From: Musa acuminata AAA Group | Taxonomy: Eukaryota > Streptophyta > Magnoliopsida > Zingiberales > Musaceae | Reading direction: 5' to 3' | Length of the DNA: 64,000 nt | Assembly (NCBI RefSeq): GCF_036884655.1 | Contig: NC_088339.1 | Span: 34,595,501-34,659,500, forward strand | In this document: positions 37,604 to 49,531 of the stretch, piece by piece | How the letters are laid out: every line of letters starts with the position of its first letter | Position numbering within the stretch: position 1 is the first letter of the stretch | Position numbers and translations under genes: made by a program | Notes under the pieces: model-generated | The model's input: the letters and a program-made list of their open reading frames with translations, nothing else | What the model was told of the DNA's origin: nothing | Databases searched by the model: none

Positions 37604-38125
37604 TCAAATAGCATGTTCGCGTGCTGCATCAGACTCCCGCCTTTGATTCCTCATTTCCTCGTAGAACTTCTCTATAAACCTCTCTGCTCTCTGATCCACG
37701 GTCCCGTCCTCTTCATCACCGTACTCCGAGAACTCACGAGAGAGTTCTCTTCCGATTCCATCGTCATCGTACAGAAGCTCGTCCCGAAAAGCTCCGCCGG
37801 GCGACAGCATCTCGTGCTCATCCTGGAACACGCCACCCTCCGCGACAGACTCCGCGCCATCGCCGCCGCAAAGCAGCGACAGAAAGCGGCTCCTCTTCTT
37901 CGGCGGGGCACAAGGGCGGCGGAAGAGCGGGGAGTTGGAGGGCGAGAACTCGTACTCCGCGATGAAGGCGTAGTTGTAGTGCCGGAGGAGGTTGAACCTT
38001 TTGGTCCGCTTGAGGAGCAGCAGCTTCCGGGCGATGGGCCGCCTGACCTTGGCCACGCGGGTACTGAAGCTGAGGGCGATGAGGTCCAACGCCTTCCTGA
38101 CGATGGGGCTCCTCTTTCTCACCAT
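37604..38125 (-). CDS. DUF761 (cotton-fibre-type) protein
   Basis: An intronless frame of 173 residues from ATG 38125. It begins with a basic segment (MVRKRSPIVRKALDLIALSF..KVRRPIARKLLLLKR), as do many plant DUF761 proteins. It ends with the conserved motif DQRAERFIEKFYEEMRNQRR, which is the DUF761 core at residues about 143-165. In between is a Ser/Pro-rich part with YAFIAEYEFSPSNSPLF. The function of the family is not settled. The frame is open to an ATG at 38311 (235 residues), but the added N-terminus is low-complexity and looks like translated leader, so the shorter start is preferred. Confidence 0.85.
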   Translation of the reverse strand: MVRKRSPIVRKALDLIALSFSTRVAKVRRPIARKLLLLKRTKRFNLLRHYNYAFIAEYEFSPSNSPLFRRPCAPPKKRSRFLSLLCGGDGAESVAEGGVFQDEHEMLSPGGAFRDELLYDDDGIGRELSREFSEYGDEEDGTVDQRAERFIEKFYEEMRNQRRESDAAREHAI

Positions 38126-38739
38126 GGCTGCGCATCCTCCTTCCTCGGCCGGGGTCTTAATGGAGGGAGGCGCGGGCGGAGCGAGTGGGGTATAGAGCTG
38201 GAAAGCGATGCTGCCGAGGTCGGTGGATTTGTACTTTAGCTCTGAAATTTGAAACAGCGAGGCAGCTGCAGGTAGCCGTTGATGCGAGCGGTGTCCCACT
38301 ATCGGAAGCATACGAGCTCGCGAGCAGTGTCGTGAGGGAGTTCGTGGGTGGTGTTGAGCAATTCGGGTGTTTTCTGTGATCGTGCTACGGAGACGTATGG
38401 GATGTTTTTGTTCTGTATCGATGGATGGATGCTTTGGACATAAACAACATTTCGTATTTGTCTTACGGATTGATTGGTTGCGGCCAGCTTCGGGGGCTAT
38501 GTTCGATTAGGATCGAGTCACGCTTTAGGCGCGAGCGCGAGTGGGTCTCTCTCCGAAAGGAGTCCGAGGGTTGTTTTTGGTTTTTGGTTTTTGGTTGAGA
38601 GGAGCTTCGGTTCGGGTTCGGGTTCGGGTTCGGCTGGGCCGGAGTTGGGTTTGGGGCGCGCTACCGTCTCGATCGGTTCGTGTACGTGGAATGACAACGC
38701 ACGTCATGGTTATCCATCACGCGCTCCGTGACGTACAAC
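38126..38739. other. Upstream region of the DUF761 gene; short simple repeats
   Basis: Contains GTTTTTG repeats at about 38571-38596 and GGTTCG hexamer repeats at about 38606-38632. They are not telomeric. No gene is supported. Confidence 0.5.
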
Positions 38740-39000
38740 ATGACGTGTGTTTGTTTCGTGACGTTGGGCTGCATCTCCAATTCATGGCAGAATGCAATCG
38801 ACTCGACGCACAGTAATATCTCATCGTTCCAATCCGGGAACTTGCGAAATAGAGGTCGATGTAGTGTCATGGGGACGACCATTGCTTCCATTCCTCATGT
38901 AGCACGAGACATATTCCTAGAATTCGAATCTCGTAGGAGTTAGCAAAATAGAGGTCGAGGTACTGTCATGGGGATGATCGCATTCACCCGGGGAAAAACT

Positions 39001-39052
<52 letters not shown>

Positions 39053-39100
39053 ATAAGAAGAAGAAAACTAATATAAATTTTTCGGTCTTCTTTGTTGGAA
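38740..39100 (-). pseudogene. Decayed 3' part (exon 2 and 3' flank) of a DUF1639 copy
   Basis: Read on the minus strand, 38975-39070 has the same layout as intron 1 and exon 2 of the intact gene at 43266-44185: TTTTCTTCTTCTT, then a CT tract, then TTTTTCCCCGGG, where the intact gene has TCGTTGTTCCCCGGG. The adjoining 38775-38915 matches 42833-42990, for example TTGGCAGAATGCA-type and TCATGGGGACGACC-type blocks followed by CTTCCATTCCTCATGTAG. The exon is no longer translatable. Confidence 0.5.
39003..39049. repeat. (GA)n microsatellite
   Basis: A GA run of about 45 bp, at the place where the related intact gene has a short GAGAGAAGAAG tract. Confidence 0.95.
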
Positions 39101-40324
39101 AGATAATGATGAGGGAAGAAAATATGAGGATGAAGAAACTCATGCCGAGCCTCGCCCGATTTCTAGTTAAGTTATCGATTAATAAAAAATAAATTTAATT
39201 ATGATATTTTTTAATATTGATCGAATGAATTTTTTTATTTTTTATCCAACACCCTTGCTCTCACTTATAAATAGGTAAAACCTCGTAAGAATCATACATA
39301 TATAAAATATTACATATATACTTTTATCTCTCCTTAGTCGTCATTGTATCGTTTAGCCATATGAATTATAAGTAAAAAGAAAAAAGATAATTCTAGTTCT
39401 CCTTACATTTATAATTGAATGATGGTGTGCTTACAAATCAAAAGAAAGCTACTATGAATGATATCGAAAAGTAAGAAAGTATTCTAAATAACTTCGAAGG
39501 ATACACCTCCTAGATTTGATAAATTATAAATTATCATTTGACTTTAAATTTTAAAATTAAATATATTCTACATAATAGCATGATTATAGTTTTTATACTT
39601 ATGCTTGGTGTTAAAGTATATTTTAAAATCAAATACCATATATCATAAAAGTATTAGATTTGTTTTGTATTATCGTCCTTCGCATGCGAAGGATGATCCA
39701 ATATATTTTGTTTATCTTATTCGTCCTAGTCATTTGCTTTCAAAAGATAAAGATTTACTTGCCTAAGCTAACAAAACTATGGATAAAAAGTTGTTGCCCT
39801 ATCATGATTGATAATAGCTTGCTATCGATGGTGACACTGTCAAACATTATAACCTACATTGGTCTTCAACCCTATCGCAAGCAAGGGCTATGCGAGCAAC
39901 ACCGCTACATGCAATGGCTGCATATATTATGGTATAACGTTGCATTTGCCAGCTCTCTTGAGGGTGACAGTAAAGGAGGCAACAATCCTAATAAGATAGT
40001 ATGGTGCTAGTCATGACATTTCGAGCGTTGCTATAACCAACCCGTGGCAAAAGGGTTTATCGGTGGCATCGCTACTTGCAACATATACTGTTATGTGCAC
40101 TAATGACACATCGTGCAATACAAGCATCAACACCTAAGTTGGATGGTGTTGCTCAACAATCGAGAAGAGGTGTCATTGTATGCCACGACAAATGTAGGTT
40201 TCGAGCGGATGTAAATTAAAAAAATCTATTTATAACCTTAAATATTTTTTAAAAAATAATATATAAATTTTTATGATATCATTACTTTTCTTTCATATCT
40301 AAGGAAAATATTATCGTTCAGTGT
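39101..40324. other. AT-rich insert-like stretch inside the decayed DUF1639 copy
   Basis: The intact paralogue has a 161-bp intron at the same place. Here about 1.2 kb of AT-rich DNA separates the exon-2 remnant from the exon-1 remnant. A plus-strand frame at 39660-40010 has no recognisable motif. A transposon insertion is possible but no termini are visible. Confidence 0.4.
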
Positions 40325-40711
40325 TTATATTTGAAGGTTAATAATATCAAGTTTATTATATTTATATGCACCGCCTTCTACACCGGCGTGTGCAGCCCTA
40401 GATGCTGTAAGATCTTCAATGGCGTCTTCCTCATATTCCAAGGAAACGCTGACCTTACCTCTCGTATTAACTTCACCTTTTGATCGAAGTTGGACGATCT
40501 GGTTTATCTGGCCCATCGCCTTCCGAAGGTAGGATGGAAGCTTCTCTTTGATCATCGTGACCTCGGAGTCGTCCTCGATGCCAATTTTCGGCACACAGAT
40601 TCGCAACTCTGGTGCCTCAGTGATTTCCTCCGAGGTCGAAAACACGGGCCCCTTCAGTCGCTCGGGGACCTCCGAATGTTGGAGTGGCGAAAGGGCGAAG
40701 AGAGAAAGCAA
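40325..40711 (-). pseudogene. Decayed exon 1 of a DUF1639 copy
   Basis: The 128-residue frame aligns with residues about 75-130 of the intact DUF1639 protein at 43266-44185: PELRI against PESRI, EDDSEVTMIKEKL against GDDPRIEEVREKL, YLRKAMGQINQIVQL against HLREAADRMNLVVQL. The conserved DUF1639 C-terminal block is not recognisable. The similarity is by eye and moderate. The frame could still be transcribed, but it lacks the family domain. Confidence 0.5.
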
Positions 40712-41834
40712 AAGCAGGCGGGGTGGGACTAAATTGATGCAAAAGACTTGCGTAGCTGCAAATGACCACCCAAATTCTGGTCTAAATTTATGTGGAAGGT
40801 CTTTACATTAGGAAGGGAAGGTTTTTGGGAACTACAATTGGCCAAAAAAAATTCTCAAAACTAATATATTTGCATTATTTTGTAATCTAACAAATTTTAA
40901 ATTCTAGTTTTATTACACCAGACATGGGCCTCACAGTCATCAAGAAACCCTTCCATGAAATTTCAGCTAAATTGGTCAAACACATTTTGGCAAGAACAGT
41001 TTGGTAGGTGCCACAGAATAAGACCGGATTGGCAGTGAAACAAATAATCCACGCCATGAACTATTCAGACGGAGACGACTTACAGAAACATTGGATTCTT
41101 AGATTCTCTCTTTGTCAGCATTACACTTCTTTGATAGCACTACTCTCCATCCAATTCTGATAGCACGATAATGATCCCATTAGCCCAACTTGGATGACCA
41201 AAAGCGGTACTACTGACTTTGTCATCGAACATCCATATGGGCGACGACAAAATTGATGGACTCGACAAGAAAATTTGTGTTGGTAGATCTGATGACAGAA
41301 TCAATGTGAAGCACTGTTGCAGAGAAACAGCACAACAAGAATGGTAGCTATGCATGTTTGCAGCATACGCCAATAATGACAATGGCGGTACAAAGCAGCA
41401 ACAGCTGTGGAAGCACGTACGTCATGGAACGAACAGCAAGTCTCCCTTTGTTGCCATCGGCTTTTGTATTTACTACGATCTCTCTTTCAAGTTTCTAAGG
41501 CTGTGGATGTTTAGTCCCCACACGATTGCACCTTTCAATCACACACTGTATCCACAATCACACAGCAGTACAACTCCATAATACGAGACTATCTGAGATG
41601 AACTAAATCAACACATCCGATTGATGTCCATTTTCTTATACTCTTTTGAGCTCTTCTTCGCACAACTCAAGCCGAACCATATACATATATAGGTACAGGG
41701 AGACATGAGCTGAAGCCATGGAAACCAAACCTAATCCGCCTGTTTCCTGTTCTTCCGTTTGTTTTCCTCCTCATTAGCTGCTGCTTCTTGACATAAGAGT
41801 CCGTATACTTTACATCGCTTTGCAGGTAGAGGAG
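40712..41834. other. Spacer
   Basis: AT-rich up to 41650, with only short frames without motifs. From 41650 onward it is upstream sequence of the eroded zinc-finger gene. Confidence 0.45.
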
Positions 41835-42456
41835 GAGAGAACACAAGATGGTCACGCACCGAGCACTGCCTGTCTGACAACGGTAGCAACCCCAGGCTGA
41901 AGCTGTCGGGCGTCAACATGTCCCAAGGAGACGAGGCGAGGCTGCGATCCCGTTACTTCTCTTCCACGGCCACCACTTCCCCCGGCGGTGGCGGAGGAGA
42001 CGGCATGAAGTACGAGTGCGACTGCTGCTGCCGCGAGTTCGCCAACTCGCAGGCTCTGGGCGGTGTCCGGGCCGCGCCCGGTGTGTTTTTACGCCGCCGC
42101 CTCGTCTCCTCCCTGGCTCGGGCCCCGCCGGGACTGGCGCCGAACGCTGGATCTACTTCTCTCGCTCGGCGCCGCCGTCTCCTTTATACTAGTTGGATGG
42201 GTGTCTCTTCCCCTCCTCGTCCGTGACCAGGATCGCATCGAGACCCGCCGTCTTCTCTCACTCCGTCGCGGGATACGGCGGAGATGACAGTGACGCGCGG
42301 GTTTACGATGCCGAGGGCCATGTGGCGGCCAGGTCGAGCTCGTTGAAGACGTCTTCTATTAATAAGGGCCCAAGCGCCATGGCCGTGGACTCGGTCGGCA
42401 CGGAGGAGTCGCCCGGGCTGGACGTCAAGCTCAGCCTGGCTCCGGCCGGGTCCTGA
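41835..42456 (+). pseudogene. Eroded C2H2 zinc-finger protein gene (QALGG type with EAR-like end)
   Basis: One frame reads EHCLSDNGSNPRLKLSG before ATG 41918, then YECDCCCREFANSQALGG at about 42011-42064. In plant C2H2 repressors QALGG should run into HQNAH with the two zinc-binding histidines; here it runs into VRAAPG and both histidines are missing. A LYTSWMGVSSPP block follows in this frame. The C-terminus is found in another frame (42193-42456), with FPSSSVTRIASR and the EAR-like end LDVKLSLAPAGS. The pieces lie in the right order but in different frames, with no splice sites that would join them. The gene therefore looks broken by an internal deletion and at least one frameshift. The intact family are nuclear repressors in development and hormone response. 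Confidence 0.65.
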
Positions 42457-43175
42457 CTCGGAGAAGCCACCCGACTGACTCCGTGCATGCGTGAAGTCCA
42501 TATGTTGACTTCAGGGGAGAACGTTGCAGTGCATCCGATCTCCGTATCTTCTGCGACGAGACGAGACGAGTCGCGTGGGGTTTGACCGAGTCAGCGAGTC
42601 AACTCGCAAAAACTCATGATAAAACACGCTTCTTTTTTCCCTCACCAGATGTGGTGATGCTATCATGATTCGGTGAGTCAAAAAGGATCGACGAAATTGT
42701 GATGAGCGCATGAACATTGATCAACACAAGGTGCGGTAATTAATCCATCACCAGCCTCGAACAGCATGATGTGTGTGTTGGTGTTGACCCATGTCCTTCA
42801 TATTTTTATGAGCATATGGCTAATTCCTAATTCTTGGCAGAATGCAGTAAGCACGACCACAGCCTTACTGTAATGCACAGCGTTGAGCCAGTGCCATTAC
42901 GTTGCCACGCTGGAACTCGAGAAATGGACGTCCAGGCAATGTCACGGGGACGACGACGACCACCACCGCTTCCAATCCTCATGTAGATGAGCAAGAGAGC
43001 AACAGTAGACATATATTCGATTTTGACCGAGAGAAGTTGATCGAATTTAACTCGATAATTTTACAAGGAAGAAGTAATTTTCGTTCTAAGAGAAGCAACA
43101 TTAATGAAAAAGCAGAATTTTCTTTTGATCGAATTAGAATCAACGGCGGCGGCCGCGGATTTTGAAGCTAGCAAC

Positions 43176-43212
<37 letters not shown>

Positions 43213-43265
43213 GAAGGGAGTTTGGCGGAGAAGTAGGTATCAAGTCACCGGAGGTACACGTACCT
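42457..43265. other. Spacer and 3' flank of the minus-strand DUF1639 gene
   Basis: 42833-42990 is related to 38775-38915 (see the decayed DUF1639 copy). A (GA)n tract is at 43179-43210. No gene is seen. Confidence 0.5.
43179..43210. repeat. (GA)n microsatellite
   Basis: A GA run of about 32 bp just downstream of the DUF1639 stop codon. Confidence 0.95.
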
Positions 43266-44185
43266 CTAATCAGGAACCCTGTAGGAGTCGGCGGTGATCT
43301 CCGACAGCCACGACCCGGGGAACAACGACTGAGAGAAGAAGAAGAAAACCAACATAAGATTTCAGTCCTTTTTTTAGGGGAAAAAAATTCCTTCTTTTAA
43401 TGGGAAAAGCAGCAAAAAAATTGGGTTTTGGGGGCACAAAAATGATGATGGAAGAAGATGGAAGGGAAGGTGGGGGCGAAGGCACTCACGTCGAGCTGGT
43501 TTTGGATGACCTTCGCCCGCTTTCTTGGCCGCCGGGGAGCTCTGCACCCCGTCATCGCGTATATGTCCTCCTCGATCTCTTCTCTGGTGAGCGAGATCGA
43601 AAACTTGGGCCGCTGCCGCCGCTCGGCGTCCTCCGACTTGCGCCACACCGCTTGCGGGCGCAAGCTTAGGTGCCGCTGGATTTCCATCGGAGCCCTCGCG
43701 GCTCCTCGCCTCGTCCTCAGATTCCAGGGAAGCGCCGCCGGCACCGCCGACGCGTCGGCCTTGGGATCCAACCTCGCCTCTGGCGCCGGCTCCGCCTCGT
43801 CGGCCCCACCTTTCGGCAGAAGCTGGACCACCAGGTTCATCCGGTCCGCCGCCTCCCGAAGGTGAGCCATAAGCTTCTCTCTGACCTCCTCTATCCTAGG
43901 GTCGTCGCCGGGGCCAGTCTCAGAGGCACGGATCCGCGATTCTGGCGTCTCCACGGGGGACGCCGTCGATCTCCGTCCGCCACCAGCGACGATCTCCTCC
44001 TTGCCGTTCACGCTCATGCAACGTAGCGCGCTGTGGTTCCCCCACGTGTTCAAGATGGGGAAGGAAAAGTGGTGGAGGAGGCTACCCTGCGCCTCCCCTC
44101 GAGGGGGCGTAGCTTCCGTCACCGCCGCCGACGAGGCCACTGCGGTATCCGGTCGCCGTGGTGTCGTCTCCGCCGAGATGACCAT
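43266..44185 (-). CDS. DUF1639 family protein
   Basis: Two exons, 43490-44185 and 43266-43328, give 252 residues. The diagnostic block is KFSISLTREEIEEDIYAMTG at about 193-212, then PRRPRKRAKVIQNQLD. The protein ends with SLFPGSWLSEITADSYRVPD from the 63-bp second exon, after the donor GAC|GTGAGT and acceptor CTCAG. The N-terminal half has the family pattern HHFSFPILNTWGNHSALRC and a later LPWNLRTRR motif. The family is plant-specific and its function is not established; the basic RRPRKRAK segment suggests a nuclear location, which is inference. It is head-to-head with a second DUF1639 gene, the two ATGs 1.95 kb apart. Confidence 0.92.
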
Positions 44186-44718
44186 GGGGCGGCGACCCTG
44201 GCGGCGGTGCTACGAAATAAAGCGGGTGGTGGCCGGAGGTATTTCTAACGTTTGCTTTGGCGTAGGGGGTGAGGAGAGGAAGGGAAGGGATGCCGGAGCG
44301 GGACTGCCGACTGCCACTTAAGGCCGGCCTATAAAAGGAAATCAATAAGTATATAATAATTATTTGCGCATATAAGATTTTATATTTTTTTTTATTCGCG
44401 TCACGCATAAGAGGGAAGAGAGTGTGCAGCCACCACACGCAAGGCAGTTCGAGAAACAACGTGGGACGTCCATCATGTGATCGCACAAATCTCAATGACC
44501 TTTCGGACGACTTTCCTCCGTCTACAATAACAGGAAGCATCAAAGTCGTCTCCCTATATGTGTATATATATCCAACAGCGTTGTTATTTACCCCACTTTT
44601 AATCGTCTCATCTATTGGTCAGGTTAAAGAGTGGCACCCGTGTGATCTTCGACGCCACCTCCAGCCCAAAAGAGGGTAAGCGACCCGGGTGTCCTGCAAA
44701 CGTGTAAGGACAGTATTG

Positions 44719-44759
<41 letters not shown>

Positions 44760-46133
44760 ACTTTTATAGTTGTAAGTACTTGGGCTCATGGGCAAAATAG
44801 CTTTTAATAGAGTTACATCTGGAAGCACTGAGGACTGATTTGTTCCCTAAAAATAAAAATAAAATAATCGTTCCTTAAATTTGATTATATAATCCTGTGG
44901 GTTAGTTTCAGTGATGTATTTGTGGGTTTGATTATCGCTCTTGCCTTTGGGCTAGGCGCCACTTATCTCCGTATGGGAGGGGCCTTTGTGCTCTATCAAT
45001 ATATATTATGATGGAACACATTTGATAAAGGATATGACGTGTGGACGATTTCACATCTCGTCATGCTCTATCAGTATCAAATTGTCCAGTCATTGGTTGT
45101 TTGCTGTATATTAGTTGTCGAATACAAAATACTATAAAATTTCTCAGACAACATCTTTAAGTTCAAAAAGTTTTTCACAGAAAAAAATTATTTTACTCCT
45201 AATAATTTTTTTAAAAAAAATTTTCGATTCACTATCTTCATTGTATCTATCATCACCTTCGTCTTACATGTATCGTTTGTATCGACTATAGCCCTTGTAT
45301 AATAAATAACTATCGTTATCGATAACTTTATTTATCCTCTTTGCGGATACATCGTTACAGTTTCATCAATGATTGTAGAAGGATCATGTAGTTTCCTCAT
45401 AACTCCTCATACTCTTTTCTCATTATCGAATATGGACAAGGAAGGAGGTGGGATGACTTACCATTGTCTATAGCCTATCGCAGATATTACACCTTCATCG
45501 TGAGTCCAGATTGTTGTGTATTCGTCGTTAGATGGGTTCGACGAAGGAGAATGATCGGTATGACACAAGGGGGTAATCAGTGTGATGGAGGAATAGGCAA
45601 AGATCGACGAACGTTGATGGTCGATAGGATAAAATGATTAATAAAAAAATATGCTATAAACTTTTTTTGAACTTAGAGTATTATCTGAAAATTTCTATTT
45701 TTTCGAAAATTCGTTACAAAATAATTACAAAAGTGGTTGGAATGGATAACGGCTACGGTTGGTACCCGAAACGTACCTGCTTTGTGATCAGAGGCAGGGG
45801 CACATCATGTGGGCCTCACGTAGAAGGGCATCGCTCAATCCAATCACAGGTCGGCAGGTAAGCCGTAATAGGTGGCATAGTCGTGTTTGTCGAACGAGGG
45901 AAGCGTCCTTCCGTAGGGAGGAATAGTACAAAAGGCCGTTATTTCAAACGTTGTTTGTATTCCAAATAATTTAAAATGGAAAAGCCAAGACCGATTTGAT
46001 CACGTGGACATGATTGCATCTGATCAAGTCAACTTCGTCGTCGCCTTCATCATCATATGATCCCGGTTCCCAAATTACACGGAACGCTTTCTTGGAAACC
46101 TCCTCTTCGGCCACCTCCACGACTCGGAGAGCC
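44186..46133. other. Divergent spacer between the two DUF1639 genes
   Basis: Contains a (TA)n tract at 44710-44757 and otherwise AT-rich DNA without a credible gene. The ends are expected to hold both promoters and leaders. Confidence 0.5.
44710..44757. repeat. (TA)n microsatellite
   Basis: A TA run of about 46 bp. Confidence 0.95.
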
Positions 46134-47032
46134 ATGGTGATCGCCTACGGAGAAGACGAAGACGGCCCCGCTGCCTCGTCCCCTCCCCCGCAGCCGCCGC
46201 CGTCGCGCCTCTCCCGGTCGAGACTGCACAATTTCACTTTCCCTACCCGCAGCTGGGGCTCCCATCGCACCCTCCGTTGCTCCAACCTCCCCTTCGGCGG
46301 CGATCCCGACAACGCCGGATCGGTGGCTCCCGCTGTCGATCAGAACAGCCGGGCGAGCAGGAGGCGGCCGCTGTCCCCTCCGGATAAATCCTTTCTCCTG
46401 CAGAAGCAGTCCGCGAGGTTCAGGGACTCGAAGGAGGGGGAAGTGGGACGACGGGAGGAAGCGGAGGCCGAGAGGTGCTTTTCTTTGCCTGCTGCTGCGG
46501 AGGCGGAGACTGCGGTAATCGCCAAGCCGTGGAATCTGAGGACCCGGAGGGCGGCGTGTAATGCTCCGTCTGAGAACGGGGAGTACCTCTACCCTGTCTT
46601 GGCTTCCGGTTCCTCGTCGCTTTTCGAGGCAGAGAAGAGCTGCCCCGCGGCGGAGATGATGAAGAGGAAATCCAGCGGATCGGAGAATGGGGAACGCCAG
46701 AAATTCTCGGTATCACTATCTCGGGACGAGATTGAACAGGACATTTGGGCGATTAAGGGGAGAAAGCTTCCCCGGAGGCCAAAGAAGAGACTTCGAATCG
46801 TGCAGCGACAGCTCGATGTAAGATATTTCGAAAAGAGGAGATTTTCTTTTTTTTCAATTGTTTTGGTTTAATTTCCTATAAATGGCTACATTATCGAACT
46901 CTTTGCTGTTATCTTTCACTAATCTGTGCTTTCAATGTAATTTTATCCTTTGGTTAATCCTTTCTGCAGTTGCTTTTTCCTGGATTGTGGTTGTCGGAGG
47001 TAACTCCGGAAACATACAGGATCGATGAATGA
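46134..47032 (+). CDS. DUF1639 family protein
   Basis: Exons 46134-46817 and 46970-47032 encode 248 residues. The N-terminal pattern is LHNFTFPTRSWGSHRTLRC, the middle motif KPWNLRTRRAA, and the conserved block KFSVSLSRDEIEQDIWAIKG at about 188-207 is followed by KLPRRPKKRLRIVQRQLD. The short last exon supplies LLFPGLWLSEVTPETYRIDE. The exon-intron layout, including a 63-bp last exon, is the same as in the minus-strand paralogue. The frame is open upstream to 46014, but only from a TTG codon, so ATG 46134 in GCCATGG context is the start. Function of the family is unknown. Confidence 0.92.
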
Positions 47033-49531
47033 GGTAATACACAAAATAATATTTTTCTTTACCCAATTTTTTGAATTACCCTTTCAAATTTGAACCGAAT
47101 GAATTGCTTTTTCGATCTTGTCGTTGCAGTTGTTGCTACACAAGTCGGTGAGTACGCTGACGAAGGGGAGCGTTCATGGATTTTGGATGCTGATTATTTC
47201 TGCATTCCTGTATCATGGTTAGTTTGGTATCCTATTTTTTAATCTGTGAAATGAAGCTTGAATACAAGTAAGATATGTTTGGGTTTAATCTTCTTTAAGA
47301 TTGCTTCTTTATTAACGTGGTTTGTCAATATTGTTTTTGACCATCGAATTCCATTATATCTTAGAAGAGCTTTTGCTAATTAGTGAGATTTGTTATTATT
47401 ATTATTATTACTTGATAAAGTTGTGATCTTCTTACCCTGAAAGTTGTGTCATTTTGAATAAAATAAGTGGAGGTAATTTTTTTGTCTAAGTTAAATTTGA
47501 TGAAGCATTTCACGGAAGGAAATCTATGGAGAGTAACCACAAGAATACATCATTTATCTTCTCTGCCTTTTGATGTCATCTACCCCTCTCCATATTGAAG
47601 AAGAAGTCGGCTTCTTGTGCTGTGCCAACTGAGAATTTTTAGAGAAGTAGTTCGAATACGTTATGGTTCTGTGCACGTTCAATCTTTAACGAAGGTCGGT
47701 CAACATTTGGTGGATGTGGATGACTGTGACCTTTCAATCAATGTGAAGATACATTGGCACTTAAAAGGTCTCATTCAAGCATTTGTTCCACAGAGGTGCT
47801 TGTCCTCTGAATAAATACACAACTCGATGGGTAGGAAATGCTAAAATGATTTGAGATCAACAACCATTCCTCGTGCAGGTCCCTTGGTGTTTGCCTTTAG
47901 ATGCTGCTCCTTCTGTCCAGCTGCAGTGTTACAAGTTCAATAATTTCTTAGGTGCATATTCATGCAAAGATGCAAAAATCCAATCAGAAATGATGCCATA
48001 ATTGAACTATCGAGTGCTGGTACATGTTATCTTTTTCACTTGTTTCAAACATTTAGCTCCCAAAGACAACAACACATCATAAATCTGCATTTAGCTGTAA
48101 CTCAAACTTGAATGAGTATTGAAATATTTCATAGTCCAACAACTTGCCTGTGGACAGCTGAAATATTTCATAGTCCATGCATGTGCACATCATTGTATTG
48201 TTTTAGTGCTCCTCATTTTACTTATGTAGTTCGAGTAAACACTCATACAAGCTCAGAATTTCTTTTCTTTTTGTAACTATGCTGCTCTATGTAGTTTGAG
48301 TGAACATTCATATAACTTTGCCCAATCACTCGTTCCAACCATTGCACCATTATTATAAGAACAATGGTGAATATATTGATTTCCATCCTTTTGTATAACT
48401 CCATGTAGTAATTAAACTTCGCTTCTAGTCAATAGCCGTTGTTCCCTTTGTTCTTGTGGCATGGAGTCTGAAGCTATATTTGGTGATAAAACTGTGTGCT
48501 TTACAACAAATTAGTAGATTAATTACAGTCTTTCACTGGGCATATGGTGTAGGTTGCAGTGTGATGCTAAATATGTTTGCAATTAGTTCAATTTGATTTG
48601 TCAACTGATGTGATCACAGTATTCCTTACAACCACTAAAAACAAGGCTCGTTGTCTCTGTCCTTTTTTCATGAGGAAGTGAAACTATTCTGACTTTAGAT
48701 AAGCTATTACTTGGGAAACACTTGGTGGTGATGATGGTGAGTAGTTTACTTGTGGTCGTTGAGGAACTCATTTAGATTTCTTATTTCAGCTTTTAACCAC
48801 ACATAATGCTACAGCATATTGCACGCACCAAAACATGTGGTGGTTGGGTTCTGTAGAGATCACGTTCATCACGGTGGCCTTTTTACTGCATGCCATCAGA
48901 CATAATGATTGAGAGATCTACCAAAAACCATACTGCATACAATACATCCAAAGACTTCTTTTCGAAATAATTACTTTCCCAAGCATCCCTCACCGGTGGG
49001 TGCGCCATCAGAGTCAAGTCATAAAGACAAGAAGAATATGACTTCTTATCTTTCCACCAACTGTGGTTACATAGGACACAACGTAGCATTGCGGAAGGCA
49101 TTAAATACAATAACATATATAGATGCAGGTAGCAGCCAAAGTCAAAAGGCTTCACAAGCTTCAAGTTGTTCATATAAAAGCATACCACTCCTCCACGAAA
49201 TTACTATCAAACCCGAAGAAAAATCATAGGACCAAGGAATGGAATGGGAAGACAGAGAGAGAGAGAGATGAAATGGTCCATAAACATTCCAAGCAACCCA
49301 CCAGTCATGGAGAGGGGAGGGGGCGGTGTTCTTGCTGTCCCCCATGGCCTAAGCACCCCTTACTGTCCCACAAGCACTCCAAAGTGATAAAGATGAAGGG
49401 CATGGAAAAGAAGGGTAAGGAAGAAGCCCCCCTCCCCCTCTTTCTCAAAAGCAGCTCCTATGATCACAAGCAAACAACCCCCCCGTTGTCCCGCCCCCTC
49501 CCTCCTAATAATTTCAAACCAACACACGCCA
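47033..49531. other. Spacer, AT-rich
   Basis: 47033-47250 is probably 3' UTR of the DUF1639 gene. The rest shows no gene; frames such as 47617-47814 and 48909-49229 lack motifs. 49240-49531 adjoins the 3' end of the next gene. Confidence 0.45.

Noticed and set aside
38606..38632. Telomere-like repeat
   Set aside because: The unit is GGTTCG, not the plant telomere TTTAGGG, and there are only about four copies.
39660..40010. 116-codon plus-strand frame inside the decayed DUF1639 copy
   Set aside because: No motif, AT-rich, and it lies in the insert-like stretch; not supported as a gene.
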